Positions 1 through 10,640 of a stretch of DNA of 64,000 nucleotides are shown one piece after another. The position numbers and the translations under genes are program-made. This DNA is from Protea cynaroides (Eukaryota > Streptophyta > Magnoliopsida > Proteales > Proteaceae): assembly GCA_028583415.1 (NCBI GenBank), contig CM053272.1, positions 72,519,439 to 72,583,438 on the forward strand. The letters are read 5' to 3'. Each line of letters starts with the position of its first letter. Position 1 is the first letter of the stretch. The notes beneath the pieces are model-generated. The model made no database searches. It was not told the origin of the DNA and worked only from the letters and a program-made list of their open reading frames with translations.

Positions 1-194
1 AGCAGAAAAATTAGAATACCAAGTTGGTACTCACAAGATGTGAAACTCGATGTATGATTGGGAAAGAAGGAAAATGGCTAATAATGCCTAAATCCCTGCA
101 AAGGTAAAGGGAAAGATCTCAGGCTGAATGCAACAGAGATAAGAGAACAATGGCCATAAACCAAAAATGAGAGTAACTATAAAAGAAGATAAAG

Positions 195-280
195 CTGTAC
201 TCCTGGGTAACTTGGAGACTCAGAGTAAAATCCACCACGCACTGATCCATTACCCGTTGAGCATTAAGAAGAGGCCGCAA
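195..280 (-). pseudogene. Remnant of the antisense gene (C-terminal coil) of element A
   Basis: Read on the - strand, this stretch gives residues close to LNAQRVMDQ and SLQVTQ. These match the C-terminal helix of the antisense proteins in elements B (DAQRATDGR, SLRVTQ), C and G. Only about 27 codons remain and gag starts about 100 bases further on, so a deletion removed nearly the whole antisense gene and the start of gag. The match is short and was made by eye. It is supported by its correct place, orientation and order relative to gag. Confidence 0.5.
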
Positions 281-376
281 CTTGACCCTACCACTATCTG
301 GGTCAAAAACAGGTAGTGAAAACTCATCTAAGTAGATGCTAAATAATGATAATCAGATTGAAACAAATCAAAGGAG

Positions 377-733
377 GTGAACAACCAAGCCACTCCAGCC
401 AATCTACCTGGACTACCCAAGTTTCCAATGCTACACCAACACCTCCGGGTCAAACCAAGTACGGTACCAATTGGTAGTAACACTGTACCCCCAGCACATG
501 TTAGCCGTAATACAGTGCCTACCATACAACAAGTCCCAGTAACGCACACCCTAGTGCAGAAGCTTGGTACACAACAAGTAGTGTATCAAGGTGGTTATCC
601 TTATCAGTCACCGATATATGGGATAGCTGCATCATGGCAGAATGATCAAACAAGGATTGAGGAATATTTTCTGAAGATGAAGCCTCAGACATTTTTCGGC
701 AAAGGATCAAATCTATTGTGGCCATATAACTAG
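377..733 (+). pseudogene. gag N-terminal fragment, element A
   Basis: This 118-codon open stretch is the linker and early capsid part of a chromovirus gag. The start (ATPANLPG) matches the PTNLPAP or PTNLPGP segment of gag in C and G. Residues about 75-118 (YPYQSPIYG, EEYFLKMKP, LLWPYN) match the capsid start, where G has FFKLKPSSF and PLWPAQW. Gag would form the virus-like particle that packages element RNA in the cytoplasm. The true N-terminus is missing through the upstream deletion, and the frame stops exactly where the capsid should continue. The rest of gag, including the zinc knuckle, was not found. Confidence 0.7.
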
Positions 734-1924
734 ATATGTTTATATAGGATGCGGTGCATTATTGACTTACTCTTATGATTATAGAGGATGCATATACCAG
801 ATTTTAAATTCTCGTGTCTTGACAGGATACCTTCTTGATTAAACCTATCAATTGGAGTTATAGATATTATTTCTTTAGTATTAGTCCTGATTATACCAAT
901 CTGAGCCACTCTCATGATCGATAACATGAACAGAGATATGAACTGAATGAACAGTTAAATGTTTAATCATGTTGAGCGTACATCTTTTGATTTATACCTA
1001 ATTTACTGATGTACGAAAACTTTCTCCAGATTTACTCCTATAGTGCCTTGACCAATGGCATTATATACTCGATAGAACCTGTAACCATGAGGTTAAAAAC
1101 TGTAAAACCTTTATTTTCATATATTTGGACCACCATGCAACATGACGATCTTTTGATGCCGGTTAGATTACCATAGATTTACTCCTGATCCTTTAAACCT
1201 AAGTTCATTAGATAAAGCAAGGGTTCATCATTACCCTGAAATCGAAAGAAGAAAATGAATTGCTTTTGGATAAACATTTTGATTCTTACATTTCTTGACA
1301 TCTATTGATAAGATGTTTAGTGAATAAGGAATTATGGGAAGTAAGATGATTGGATTAAGATAAATCTCTATAGCCAAGAAACTTCAGATGAAGTAAGGAG
1401 AATCTGTTTCGAGATTACTGAATGGATGGATATGAGTCATGCCTATAAAAGGGTGCATGATCAAGAAGTGAAAACTATCAAGTGTAGCCAGTAAAGAAAT
1501 AAATAGCACTCAAGTAGAGTTAAAGATGGCTATATCGGTATGAATTTTGACAAGGTAGAAGATTCCTAAAGGCGAATCTAAGAGTGGATATAAGGATAAA
1601 GTTAAAAATCATGGCATTAATAGTATTCAGATTAGTACAAGTAATATTGAGTTATGCCCAATGTTAAATGAAATGATTAAGTAAAGACCAAGAAAGTTTG
1701 GAAAAATTAATGAATTTATAAGCATATACCCAATGCTTATAGATAAACTTGGGATATGAAGTAACAATCACAAGATATTTTTTGAGGTATATGAAAGAGA
1801 GATCAGGGTAGAATCGCAATGATAAAAGAAAATATAAGCTAATGAGTTTTTCAAGATATGAGATTTTGACGATAGTCTTTGAAAAACTAAGATATGAAGG
1901 AACTACACAAGCTCTTAAGACCTT
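734..1924 (+). other. Unassigned AT-rich stretch inside element A
   Basis: Gag and the start of protease should lie here by position, but I could not recognise capsid or zinc-knuckle coding in any frame, and no long open frame exists. The sequence is AT-rich with scattered stops. It may be extremely decayed gag or an inserted fragment of something else; I saw no terminal repeats or target duplication to prove an insertion. Confidence 0.5.
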
Positions 1925-2112
1925 ATACCAGATTTTGCTAGTTTAAGCCTTTTGGACTAGATGTTGTATTGGACGAGTGTTATGAATAATGTCCGAATCA
2001 TATGGATGGACAGAATTTGGATGCAACCTAAGTCGACTTGAAATGGCAGACTTCGACGTCATCTTGGGAATAGACTGGTTGTCTCAACACTCTACAAAGT
2101 TGTTATGTGCAT
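1925..2112 (+). pseudogene. Retropepsin (protease) remnant, element A
   Basis: The second half of the aspartic protease is readable in pieces: a segment parallel to the GLEVVLDKGYGPC part of element C, then LEMADFDVILGIDWLSQHS at about 2039-2095. The last motif closes the plant Ty3/gypsy protease and is nearly identical in C and G. The catalytic DSG region is not recognisable. Retropepsin cleaves the Gag-Pol precursor; this copy cannot make it because frames change several times within 190 bases. Confidence 0.7.
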
Positions 2113-2189
2113 AGAAGAGGTTATCATTCAAGAATAAAGACGGCATATAATTTTGTTTTATTGGAAGCATGTTGCCTAAGAAGTGAAAG

Positions 2190-2990
2190 TTGATCCTCTC
2201 TATACTAAAGGCGAAGAGATGCTTTGAAGAGAAAGAAGTTGGATATATGGTATCTGTGGTATACGTTATCAAAGAAACACCACAGATGGAAGATATTGAT
2301 GTGATGCATAAATTTTTTGATGTGTTTCCAGGAGACTTACCTAGGTTACCATCTGATCGTGCGACCGAGTTCATCATCGACTTGTTACCAAGGACGATAC
2401 TTGTGTCAAAGGCACCCAATAGAATAGCTCTTATAGAATTGAAGGGACGAAAGATTCAACTACAAGAGTTATTAGACTACGGTTTAATCCAGTCCAATAT
2501 ACCACCTGGCAAGCATTAGTGTGGCCCATAAAGAAGAAGGATGGTAGTGTTCATCTGTGCATAGAATACTGAGAATTAAACAAGCTCACGATCAAGAATC
2601 AATATTCACAACCTCAGATCGATGATTTGTTTAAACAGTTGCAAGGTGCAAAGGTATTTTTTAAGATTGATCTTCGATCAGGATATCATCAGCTGAAGAA
2701 TTTGGACAGTGATATTCCGAAGATAGTTTTAGAACCAGGATTGGACGTTATGAGTTTCCGATTATGATGTTTGGATTAAGCAATGCCCTTACATCTCTTA
2801 TGGAACTGATGAACTGGGTGTTTCATGACACATTGGACACATCGGTCATAGTTTTCATAGATGATATTTTGGTCTATTCCAAGAATAAAGCAACTCATAC
2901 AATGGATCTTAGAATAGTTTCACAACGACTGAGAAGGGAAAAGCTTTATGCCAAGTCCAAGAAATATGAGACCTGATTAAACAAGGTGAT
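2190..2990 (+). pseudogene. Reverse transcriptase pseudogene, element A
   Basis: The RT domain is broken into at least three frames. From 2190 the pre-RT linker (FFDVFPGDLP) and fingers are open for 109 codons. After a stop, KKKDGSVHL, INKLTIKNQ-like and FFKIDLRSGYHQL blocks follow at about 2530-2700, then a frameshift. The palm with the catalytic FIDDILVYS block is at about 2850-2880. This enzyme would copy element RNA into DNA within the particle. Stops at 2518-2520 and about 2569-2571, plus frameshifts near 2705-2760, make it non-functional. The order matches the intact 582-residue RT-RNase H frame of element G. Confidence 0.85.
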
Positions 2991-3059
2991 CTTCTTAGAT
3001 CACATAGCATCATAAAAAGGGATTAAAGTGAACCCTGTTAAGATAGAAGTAATCATATG

Positions 3060-3720
3060 GTGAGAAACACCTAAAGAGTATTGCGAAGATCAGAAGTCTC
3101 TTGGGTTTAGCTGGTTATTACAGACGATTTATAGAGGACCACTCTAAGATCGCAAAACCTCTTACCAAGCTAACTAGGAAGGGAGAGGAGTTTAACTGGA
3201 CTGACAAGTGTGAAGAATGTTTCCAAACTCTAAAAGTAAGGTTGATATCAACTCCCATCTTGACCATTCTGGTACCAAGGGGACCTTTTACCCTATACAT
3301 TAAAGCTTTCGGATTGGATCTAGGATGCGGGTTGATGCAAGGTAAATAAGTGATTACATATGCTTCAAGAAAACTGAAGGAGCATTAAAAGAATTACCCT
3401 ACTCATAACTTGGAATCATCGGTGATGAATTATGCAATCAAGACTTGGAAACATTACCTATATAGAGAAGAATTTCAGATTAAATCGGATTACAAGAGCC
3501 TTACTTATCTCTTCACCCATAAAGAGTTGAACAGGAAGCTAAGGAGATGGTTGGAACTCCTGAAGGATTAAGACCGTGATATTCAATGTCACCGGTGCAA
3601 GGCTAATGTAGTAGCTAAGGCATTAAGCAAAAAGGGAATTATGAAGTCTGAGGAAGGATCCAGTATAAATGCTACCTTATGTTTCGCAGCAATAGATTTG
3701 GATTTTGAAAAAGAGTAACA
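3060..3720 (+). pseudogene. RNase H pseudogene, element A
   Basis: The RT connection and RNase H domain are readable: SLGLAGYYRRFI from about 3097, WTDKCEECF at 3198-3225, then the RNase H start, where TLYIKAFGL stands in place of TLYTDASGL. The first catalytic aspartate is therefore lost to lysine. Later blocks (ASRKLKEH, THNLES, IKSDYKSLTYLF, WLELLKD) follow with stops at about 3346 and 3387. RNase H would remove RNA from the RNA:DNA hybrid. The C-terminal HPGK..ADALSR block has become HRCKANVVAKALS. Confidence 0.85.
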
Positions 3721-3734
3721 TATAATAGAAACTT

Positions 3735-4990
3735 GTGATGATCCAATTGAGCAAGAACTTATGGTTGAACTTATGGAGCAATAGTTCATCGGCTGCGCTT
3801 GTGGCATTAAAGGTCATCTCTGAATTGATGGATGAAGTAAAAGTAGCAATTTTGTTAGATCTGTATATAAGAACAATGCAAGAATATTTAAAGAAAGAAA
3901 AACCTAACCCTGACTTACTTCAGATGTGAAAAAGATCCTGAGATACAGAGGATGATTATGCATACCTGAAGTGAAAAACGCTAATCATAAGATACAAGAT
4001 AATGCTAAAAGCTCATTCTATTACGTATTGGGTACATCCTAGAAGTACAAAATATACCCAAAACATGAAGAGATTATTTAGGTGGAAGGGAATGGAAGTA
4101 GTTGTGGCTAGATGCATGTTTCAGTGACTGAATTATCAGCAAGTAAAGGCTGAAAGACAAAGACCAACATGGCTTACTACAAGCACTATCGGAGCCAGTC
4201 TGGAAGTAAAACTGCATTACAATGAACTATGTCACTGATTTGCCACTGACTCCCAGATCGATTGACGCAGTTTGGGTGATTGTTGATCGCCTTATGAAGA
4301 TAGCTCATTCCATTGCTATACGACCTCGGTATGCTTTGGAGCAACTAAATAAGCTATATGTGGATTGAATTTGCTACCAAGCTACTATGTAGATGTCACC
4401 TATGAAGCATGGTACGGTAGAAATGCCAAACTCCTCTATTTTGGAATAAAGTTGGTGAACGAAGAAATTTAATACCTAAGTCTATTGAGAAACCTGTCGA
4501 GTGGCAGAAAAGATAAAAGAAAAAGGGCCAAGATAGCTCAGGATTGTTAGAAGAGATGTCAAGACCTTGAGTTCGCCATAAGTGACAAAGTGTTCTTGAA
4601 GATATCACTTATCCGTAGTTTGAAGCAGTTCGGAAAGAAGGGAAAGTGGGGTCCTATATATGTGTTGGACCTTGTAAATTTTGAAGAGATGTAGAAAAGT
4701 TACATATCAACTAGCATTACCACTGTCTATGTCTAGTGTGCATGACATATTTTGCGTATCTCTATTGAAGAAGTACATTGGAGATCCATATCAAAGGTAT
4801 TGACCACTGATCCACTAGAGAAGATAGAAGATTTAACTATTGAAGTGGTACTAGCCTAGTTCACTAGTTGGAAGGAACAACATCTCCGAAGCTGGGATAA
4901 TTATTATATGAAGGTAACCTGGCGAAGATAAGACGTGTAGAAGATTGCACGGAAGGAAGAAGATGCATGCGAAAACAGAATTCCCACCTA
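3735..4990 (+). pseudogene. Integrase and chromodomain pseudogene, element A
   Basis: Fragments of the integrase occur in order: the zinc-finger part (YWVHPRSTK at about 4026, NYQQVKAERQRP at about 4132), the catalytic core start near 4220, and VDRLMKIAHSIAIRP-like sequence near 4280-4330. At about 4367 the sequence jumps to the CYQATM.MSP block, so the core segment holding the second Asp and the Glu of D,D35E has been deleted. The C-terminal VHDIFCVSLLKKYIGDP block is at 4738-4785, followed by a degraded chromodomain. Integrase would insert the cDNA, with the chromodomain guiding it to marked chromatin. The deletion alone inactivates it. Confidence 0.85.
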
Positions 4991-5035
4991 TTGACACCGA
5001 AGTAAATTTAAATTTTGAGGACAAAATTTATTTTA

Positions 5036-5105
5036 AGGATGGGGGAGTTGTAAGATCCGTACGTTCAAATTTCGATGACGAAATTTCTTTTTAGGGTGGT
5101 GGAGT
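5036..5105 (+). promoter_or_regulatory. Duplicated polypurine tract, element A
   Basis: Two purine tracts precede the 3' LTR: GGATGGGGGAGT ending at 5049 and AGGGTGGTGGAGT ending at 5105. Both are followed by TGTAAGA, the first bases of the LTR, so the first is a copy of the tract plus LTR edge lying 57 bases too early. The tract primes plus-strand DNA synthesis. G and F show the same arrangement. Confidence 0.7.
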
Positions 5106-7549
5106 TGTAAGACCTATATCGAACTAACCGGTCTTACCACTTTATATCAGGTCTACCTATCATGGTCGAGCCAAGTGGACCAAGTGTGTGAAGAAACCAC
5201 AAGATCAGGTATGAACTTTAACTCAAAAACAGTCAAATATGAATGTGTGGTCGCATGCCTAAACAGGTGTGACCAACCCCACCTCAAAAGAGTCTAACCT
5301 ATGATTTTTTGGTCATAGGGTCGCACATTTTAAAAACATAGGGTTACGGATTTTGTGACCCTACCTGTGACCCTGCACCTTGGGGTCGAATGTTTTAAAA
5401 AACATAGGGTCACGGATTTTGTGATCCTACCTGCGACCCTACGAAAATAGTCAGAAACCGTAAATTAGGAAACCTTCATAATTCGAAGGGGGTCTTTCCT
5501 AAACTCATTGGTGCTTATTATGGAGGATTTTCCATTATAAATAGGATGCCCCTTAGCCTCTTTCACTCCTTTAGAACCCTAATTGAAAGTGAGAGAAAGA
5601 GAAGAGAAGGAAGAGAAAGAAAGTCTAAGAAGAAGACCAAGGAAAAGGAAAGTTCAGAGAAAACTTTGAATCTCAGCAAGCCTAAGGTATGAACCTATTT
5701 TCTATGTTAATTTGAGAGCCTAGAAGAGTTCATGAAGAAGATAGGATTAGGAAAAACCCAAATCATCCGTCCATGGATAAATTCCAAGAGAATCCATTGA
5801 GGAAATCATTGTGGACAATGACGGTGTATAAAATTATAGTTTTGAGCCATTGAACGATCATAGGAAGGACCATGATGATAAGCCAAAGGATCCAAACATG
5901 AAGGAATGAAATTAATAGTGAAAGGTCAACCAAGAACACGTGTGGTCGCACATAGGGTCGAATAATATCCGACCCCACGAGACCACATGATCGACCACAT
6001 GCCCTCGGGAAGTTTCAGGGAGGGTGTGATCGCACGTAGGGTCGAATTATGTCCGACCCCACCTGCGACCCTATACCCTGGGGTCACAGAAACTGCTACC
6101 CTAGGTGCTACCCTACCCTGCGACCATACACCTTGGGGTCACAGAAGCTACTACCCTAGGTGCTACCCTACCCTACGACCCTACCCCTGTGGTCGCAGAA
6201 ACTGCTACCCCAGGTGCTACCCCACCTGCAATCCTACAGTTTCTATTAGTTTAAACATATTGAAATTAATTCTAATTAAAATCTATCGACTTGTTAGGTC
6301 TTTCCAGTGGTTTAAAAGTGAATTATAAAGCTTGAACGAGGATCTACTAGCAATCAAAGGTGAGGGAACAAGACCTAAACTAATTAGTTAATAGTAAACT
6401 ATTTTTGTTTATTGAGTCCAATGCCATGAATGATTCTATGCTTGTATGCGTGTATTGTGCATTTCACATGTCATCCAATATTTCTGCTATTAATGTTCAT
6501 GCATATATAATTTTGTTTATTTATAACCTAATGATGATGATGATGCTATTAATAGGCATGTGAATGTTTGTGTGTGGTTAGTGTACTTGATGCGAGTGGA
6601 GCATCAGGGGGAGGACATGACACTGTGGTTCATCCTGGTCACCAGACTCTAGCTCTATCTCTACTCAAGTCTTGTCTACTGACATCGTCGTATCACCATT
6701 ACTTTAGCAGAACTATTACGTCGTAGGGCATCAGGGGAGGTGGTCTCGGACCGTGTAGTCTCTGACTCTATCGGGGGGCCTTAGCTCTATCTCTATGGAC
6801 GTATTGAGGGATGCTGGGGTGAGGCCTTGGATAAACTGTTTGACATTAGGATTGATTAGTTGCGAGCCCTGTTTGTAAGCCCTCACCAATAGGGGCTTAC
6901 GTGTTGGTATGGGTAGGGCATCAGGGGGGTGTGGCGGTCCTAAGCACTTTAGCACTATCCCTATTCCATGGATGGTGCATGTGGGATGGCCAGGTCCTGA
7001 TCCTTTCTGGTGGATTGCACATTGCAAACTTATGAACCAGACCAAAGATATGAATTGAATGCATGCATATGTTTGTTGTATTATTTTGTTTACTCACTGA
7101 GCTCAAGTTGGAGAGCTGACCCTCGCGCACGTAATTCTTTTTATTTTCTAATGTTGCAGGTATTACAGCTGAAGATTATGTCGACACGCCAACATATGAG
7201 CATGTGGCGGCTATGATGAGTAAGCTGTGGAGGACTATTATGATTCGTTAAGAAAGCGTTTCAACTATGGATACACTTAGTGTTTAATTTTCGAATTTGG
7301 ATATTTGTAATATGTATTAAATTATGTTTTGGTTACTTGGAGATAAATAAAATATTAATTATTTATCATGACTAGACCTCAGTTCCTTAACCTGTAAGAC
7401 TTTCGCTATTTACTTTATTATCTCTGATTAATGTGGAATGTGTTTTGATTTAACATGGTGGGGATAGCCTATTCGAGATCTTGGTTGAACCGTTGGTTTG
7501 TTAATGGTTCATCACACCATTCTGGTTCGTGTAGAATTGGGGTGTGACA
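5106..7549 (+). repeat. 3' LTR of element A (2444 bp)
   Basis: It begins TGTAAGACC directly after the purine tract and ends GGGGTGTGACA, the same ends as the other LTRs here. A TATA box (TATAAATA, 5536-5543) is followed by a purine-rich leader (about 5585-5660) and a donor-like CCTAAGGTATGAAC at about 5680. Clusters of GGTCG/CGACC-type motifs lie at 5225-5460, upstream of TATA, and at 5945-6240 in the leader. Copies of the AGCTCTATCTCTA motif recur at about 6650, 6784 and, more degraded, 6949. No coding function is likely. Confidence 0.92.
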
Positions 7550-8640
7550 GCTTTCCTTTCTGTCTAAACCGTTTCAAACCACGCATAGGGGATATTTTCA
7601 AAAATACCTTATCACCTGTGGTGAATTCAAGGTCTCTACGTCTATTGTCTGCATACTGCTTCTGACGGTTCTGAGCTATTCAAACCCTTTCCTTGATTAT
7701 GTCGACTACTCGACAAGTCTTTTCGACAAACTCTGGTCCAACAATACTCCATTCTCCAACCTCATTCCAAAATAAAGGAGTTCGACATTTCCTACCATAC
7801 AGCGCTTCATAGGGCGACATCTGTATTGTAGCTTGATAGCTGTTGTTATAAGCGAACTCGATTAACGACAACTTCTCATCCCATGATCCTTTGAAATCAA
7901 GTACACAAGCTCAGAGCATGTCTTCTAAAATCTGAATGGTGCGCTCCGACTATCCATCGGTCTAAGGGTGAAATGCGGTATTAAATTTCAGCGTTGTACC
8001 CATTGCTTCTATAATCATTTCCAAAACTTTGAGATAAAGCATGGTCTCTGTCAGACACAATGCTTTCAGGTACACCAAGCAATCTAACAATATTATCCAC
8101 ATACAGCTTAGCTAGCCTCTCTAGGGTATACTAAGGTCGTATAGCTATAAAACGAGCTGTCTTAGTCAAACGATATACAATCACCCAGACTGTGTCAACC
8201 ACTCTAGGAGTCAATGGTAACCTTGTGACGAAGTCCATAGTAATGCAGTCCCATTTCCATGCTGGTTCTGGTAGTGGTTGCAACAAGCCTGCAGGTCTTT
8301 GCCTTTCAGCCTTTACCAGCCGACAATTCAGGCATTGAGATACATATTTAGCTACATCCACTTTCATTCTCCTCCACCAATTTAGTTTCTTCAAATCTTG
8401 ATACATCTTTGTACTTCCAAGATGTACCGAATAAGTAGTAGTTTGGGGTTCCTTCATTAGTCCATGTCTAATATCTAGGTCCTCACTTTTAGGAACACAC
8501 ACTCTCCCTTTGAATCTTAGTACCTTTTCGAAGTCTAAAGTAAAATCAGGAGTAGACATACCCTTTTCCGAATCTTACACTGTCCTCAGATAGAGGTCTG
8601 ATTGAGTAGCTACTTTCACTTTGTCTATAGATCAGTACAA
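7550..8640 (-). pseudogene. Integrase pseudogene, element B
   Basis: On the - strand, the zinc-binding region and first part of the core are open from 8559 to 8131. They include SVHLGSTKMY, CLNC and KWDCITMDF, which holds the first catalytic Asp. The segment with the second Asp and the Glu (about 7900-8110) is out of frame: the primer-like SERTIQ block is still visible near 7945, and ESIVSD near 8060. The C-terminal core reopens at 7871-7680 (FAYNNSYQATIQ, EALYGRKCRTP). The sequence ends at 7550 inside the GLKRF.QKGK motif, where A inserted. The product would catalyse strand transfer of cDNA; it is split, frameshifted and lacks its chromodomain here. Confidence 0.9.
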
Positions 8641-9330
8641 TCTTCAATGTAACAAACATGTTTAAAAATCGATGAATAAACCCTATGTCATTCGATCTAC
8701 TCGATTTACCAACCACGAATTGCTCATTGCCACAATTGAATACCTTCCTACGACGCACATTGTAGCATTTATGCTAGCTTCTTCCTGGGATTTTATTATC
8801 GCTTTTCTGCTTAATGCATCAGCAACTACATTAGCCTTCCCTGGATGATATTGGATATCACAATCATAATCCTTTAGCAACTCCAGCCATCTCCTTTGTC
8901 TCATGTTCAACTCTTTCTGATTGAAAAGATGAGTGAGACTCTTATGATCTAATTTATTCTAAAATTTCTCTCTATACAAATAATGTCTCCATATCTTGAC
9001 GACATGTACCACTGCTGCTAATTCCAAGTCATGAGTAGGGTAGTTCTTCTCGTGTGTCTTTAATTTTCTGGAAGCATATGCAATTACTTGTTATCCTTGC
9101 ATGAGAAGACATCCCAAACCTAACCTAGATGCTTTGGTGTACAAGATAAATGATTGTCCGGGGATTAAAATAGTCAAGATGGGAGCTGATATTAGTTTTG
9201 TTTTCAATGTTTGGAAATACTTTTTACATTTGTCGGTCTAAAGAAACTTCCCCCTTTCTTAGTCAGACTAGTGAGAGGTACGAATATTCTAGAGTAGTCT
9301 TCCACGAATCATCGATAATACCCGCTAAAC
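8640..9330 (-). pseudogene. RNase H pseudogene, element B
   Basis: The - strand encodes the C-terminal RNase H blocks in an open piece at 8910-8683 (MRQRRWLELLKDYD, YHPGKANVVADALSRK). Here the final catalytic Asp of ADALSR is kept. Upstream blocks (the connection LGLAGIIDDSW-like region and the TDAS-equivalent) lie at 9000-9330 with several stops. RNase H would degrade the RNA strand during reverse transcription. Decay is mainly by point changes rather than large deletions. Confidence 0.85.
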
Positions 9331-10330
9331 CTAAGAAACTTCTAATTTCTGGAACATTCTTAGGTGCTTTCCATTTCACAATAGCTTTGATCTCGTTAGG
9401 ATCCACTTTAATTCCTTCAACTGATACAACATGACCTAAGAAAGCAGTTTCATTTAGCCAGAACTCACACTTAGTAAATTTAGCGTAAAGTTTTTCTATT
9501 CTTAGTCACTGTAGGGTGGCTCTAAGATTTGTGATATGAGTTTCTTTGTCCTTGGAGTCGACTACGATGTCGTCAATAAATATAATGACCGATGTATCCA
9601 ATATATCATGGAATACCCGATTCATGAGTTCCATAAAAGTTATGGGTGCGTTACTCAATGCAAAAGACATAACTAGAAATTCATAATGTACATATCTGGT
9701 TCTAAATACTGTCTTTGGAATATCACCTTCCTTGATCTTCAACTGATAGTATCCTAATAGGAGATCAATCTTGGAGAACACTTTGGCACATTGCAACTGG
9801 TCGAATAAGTCATCGATCCGAGGTAACTGGTACATGTTCTTGATCATGAGCTTGTTCAATTTCTGGTAATCTATACAAAGTCAAACGCTACCATCTTTCT
9901 TTTTCACGAACAGCACTGGCGCTCTCGATGGTGATATACTGGGTCGAATGTAACCTTTATCCAATAACTCCTGTAATTGTACCTTCATTTCCATAAGTTC
10001 ATTAGGAGCCATTCGATAGGGTGCCTTACATACTGGTGTGGCTCCGGGTATGAGGTTTATAACGAACTTTGTCACTCAATCAAGTGGCAATCCTGGTAAT
10101 TTCTCAGAAAATACATACGAAAATTCACGCACAACTTCAATATCTTCCGTTTGTGGTGCTTCCTTGGTGAGGTCGACCATGGACACTAGGTACCTAATTC
10201 TTCATTTCTTGAGGCATTTTCTAGCCTTTAATGCAGAAAGAATGAGTTTTCATTTACGGAGAAGTTTGGTTCCCATAAAACTAAACTCTGCTCCTTCCTT
10301 GTCCTTGAATGATATCTTCTTTTCAACACA
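9330..10330 (-). pseudogene. Reverse transcriptase pseudogene, element B
   Basis: Two open pieces on the - strand carry the RT. At 10075-9881 lie the fingers (KAPYRMAPNELMEMK, LLDKGYIRPSISP, PVLFVKKKDGSV). At 9859-9506 lies the palm, with KIDLLLGYYQL in place of KIDLRSGYHQL and the catalytic FIDDIVVDSKD block. The first motif has lost the conserved RSG, and the residue after the FIDD box also differs from the family. The pre-RT linker with VVREFSYVF-like sequence is at 10080-10330. This enzyme would make element cDNA; stops and altered motifs make this copy inactive. Confidence 0.88.
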
Positions 10331-10640
10331 AAGCAAACTCACGGAATGCTGGGATAACCAGTTCATCCCTAGGATGATGTCGAAGTCTGCCATCTTGATT
10401 TGCACCAGGTTGGCATCCAAACTTCATCTATTTATGAAAACTAGACATGGTCCATAACCTTGGTCTAACTCCATTTCTAATCCCATAGATGACCTTACTA
10501 GTAGCTTGTAGTTTAAAGGACTAAGGGGTATATCTAGCTTCTTTTTGAAAGACACCGATATAAAAGAATGGGTGACCCCAGAGTCAAAGAGTACTCTGGC
10601 GGGTATGCCATTAATAGATACGATACCTGTGATTTTTCTT
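10330..10640 (-). pseudogene. Retropepsin (protease) pseudogene, element B
   Basis: On the - strand an aspartic protease is recognisable. It starts with the catalytic LFDSGVTHSF block at about 10600-10570, continues through SSMGLEMELDQGYGPC, and ends with KMADFDIILGMNWLSQHS at about 10400-10345. The catalytic DSG is intact, but the next residue is Val instead of the usual Ala, and single stops interrupt the frame. It would release Gag, RT and integrase from the precursor. Confidence 0.8.

Larger units (their letters stand above)
1..7549 (+). mobile_element. Element A: decayed Ty3/gypsy Del/Tekay-type chromovirus (5' end outside window)
   Basis: The order on the + strand is a trace of the antisense gene, a gag fragment, protease, RT, RNase H, integrase with chromodomain remnant, polypurine tract and a full 3' LTR. 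The right end (TGTGACA, 7549) abuts the integrase reading frame of element B, which runs the other way, so A inserted into B. Its target duplication would be GCTTT (7550-7554), but the other copy lies left of the window. All reading frames carry many stops and frameshifts, and the integrase core has a large deletion, so this copy is dead. The lineage call rests on pol similarity to the better copies here and on the LTR shape. Confidence 0.9.
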
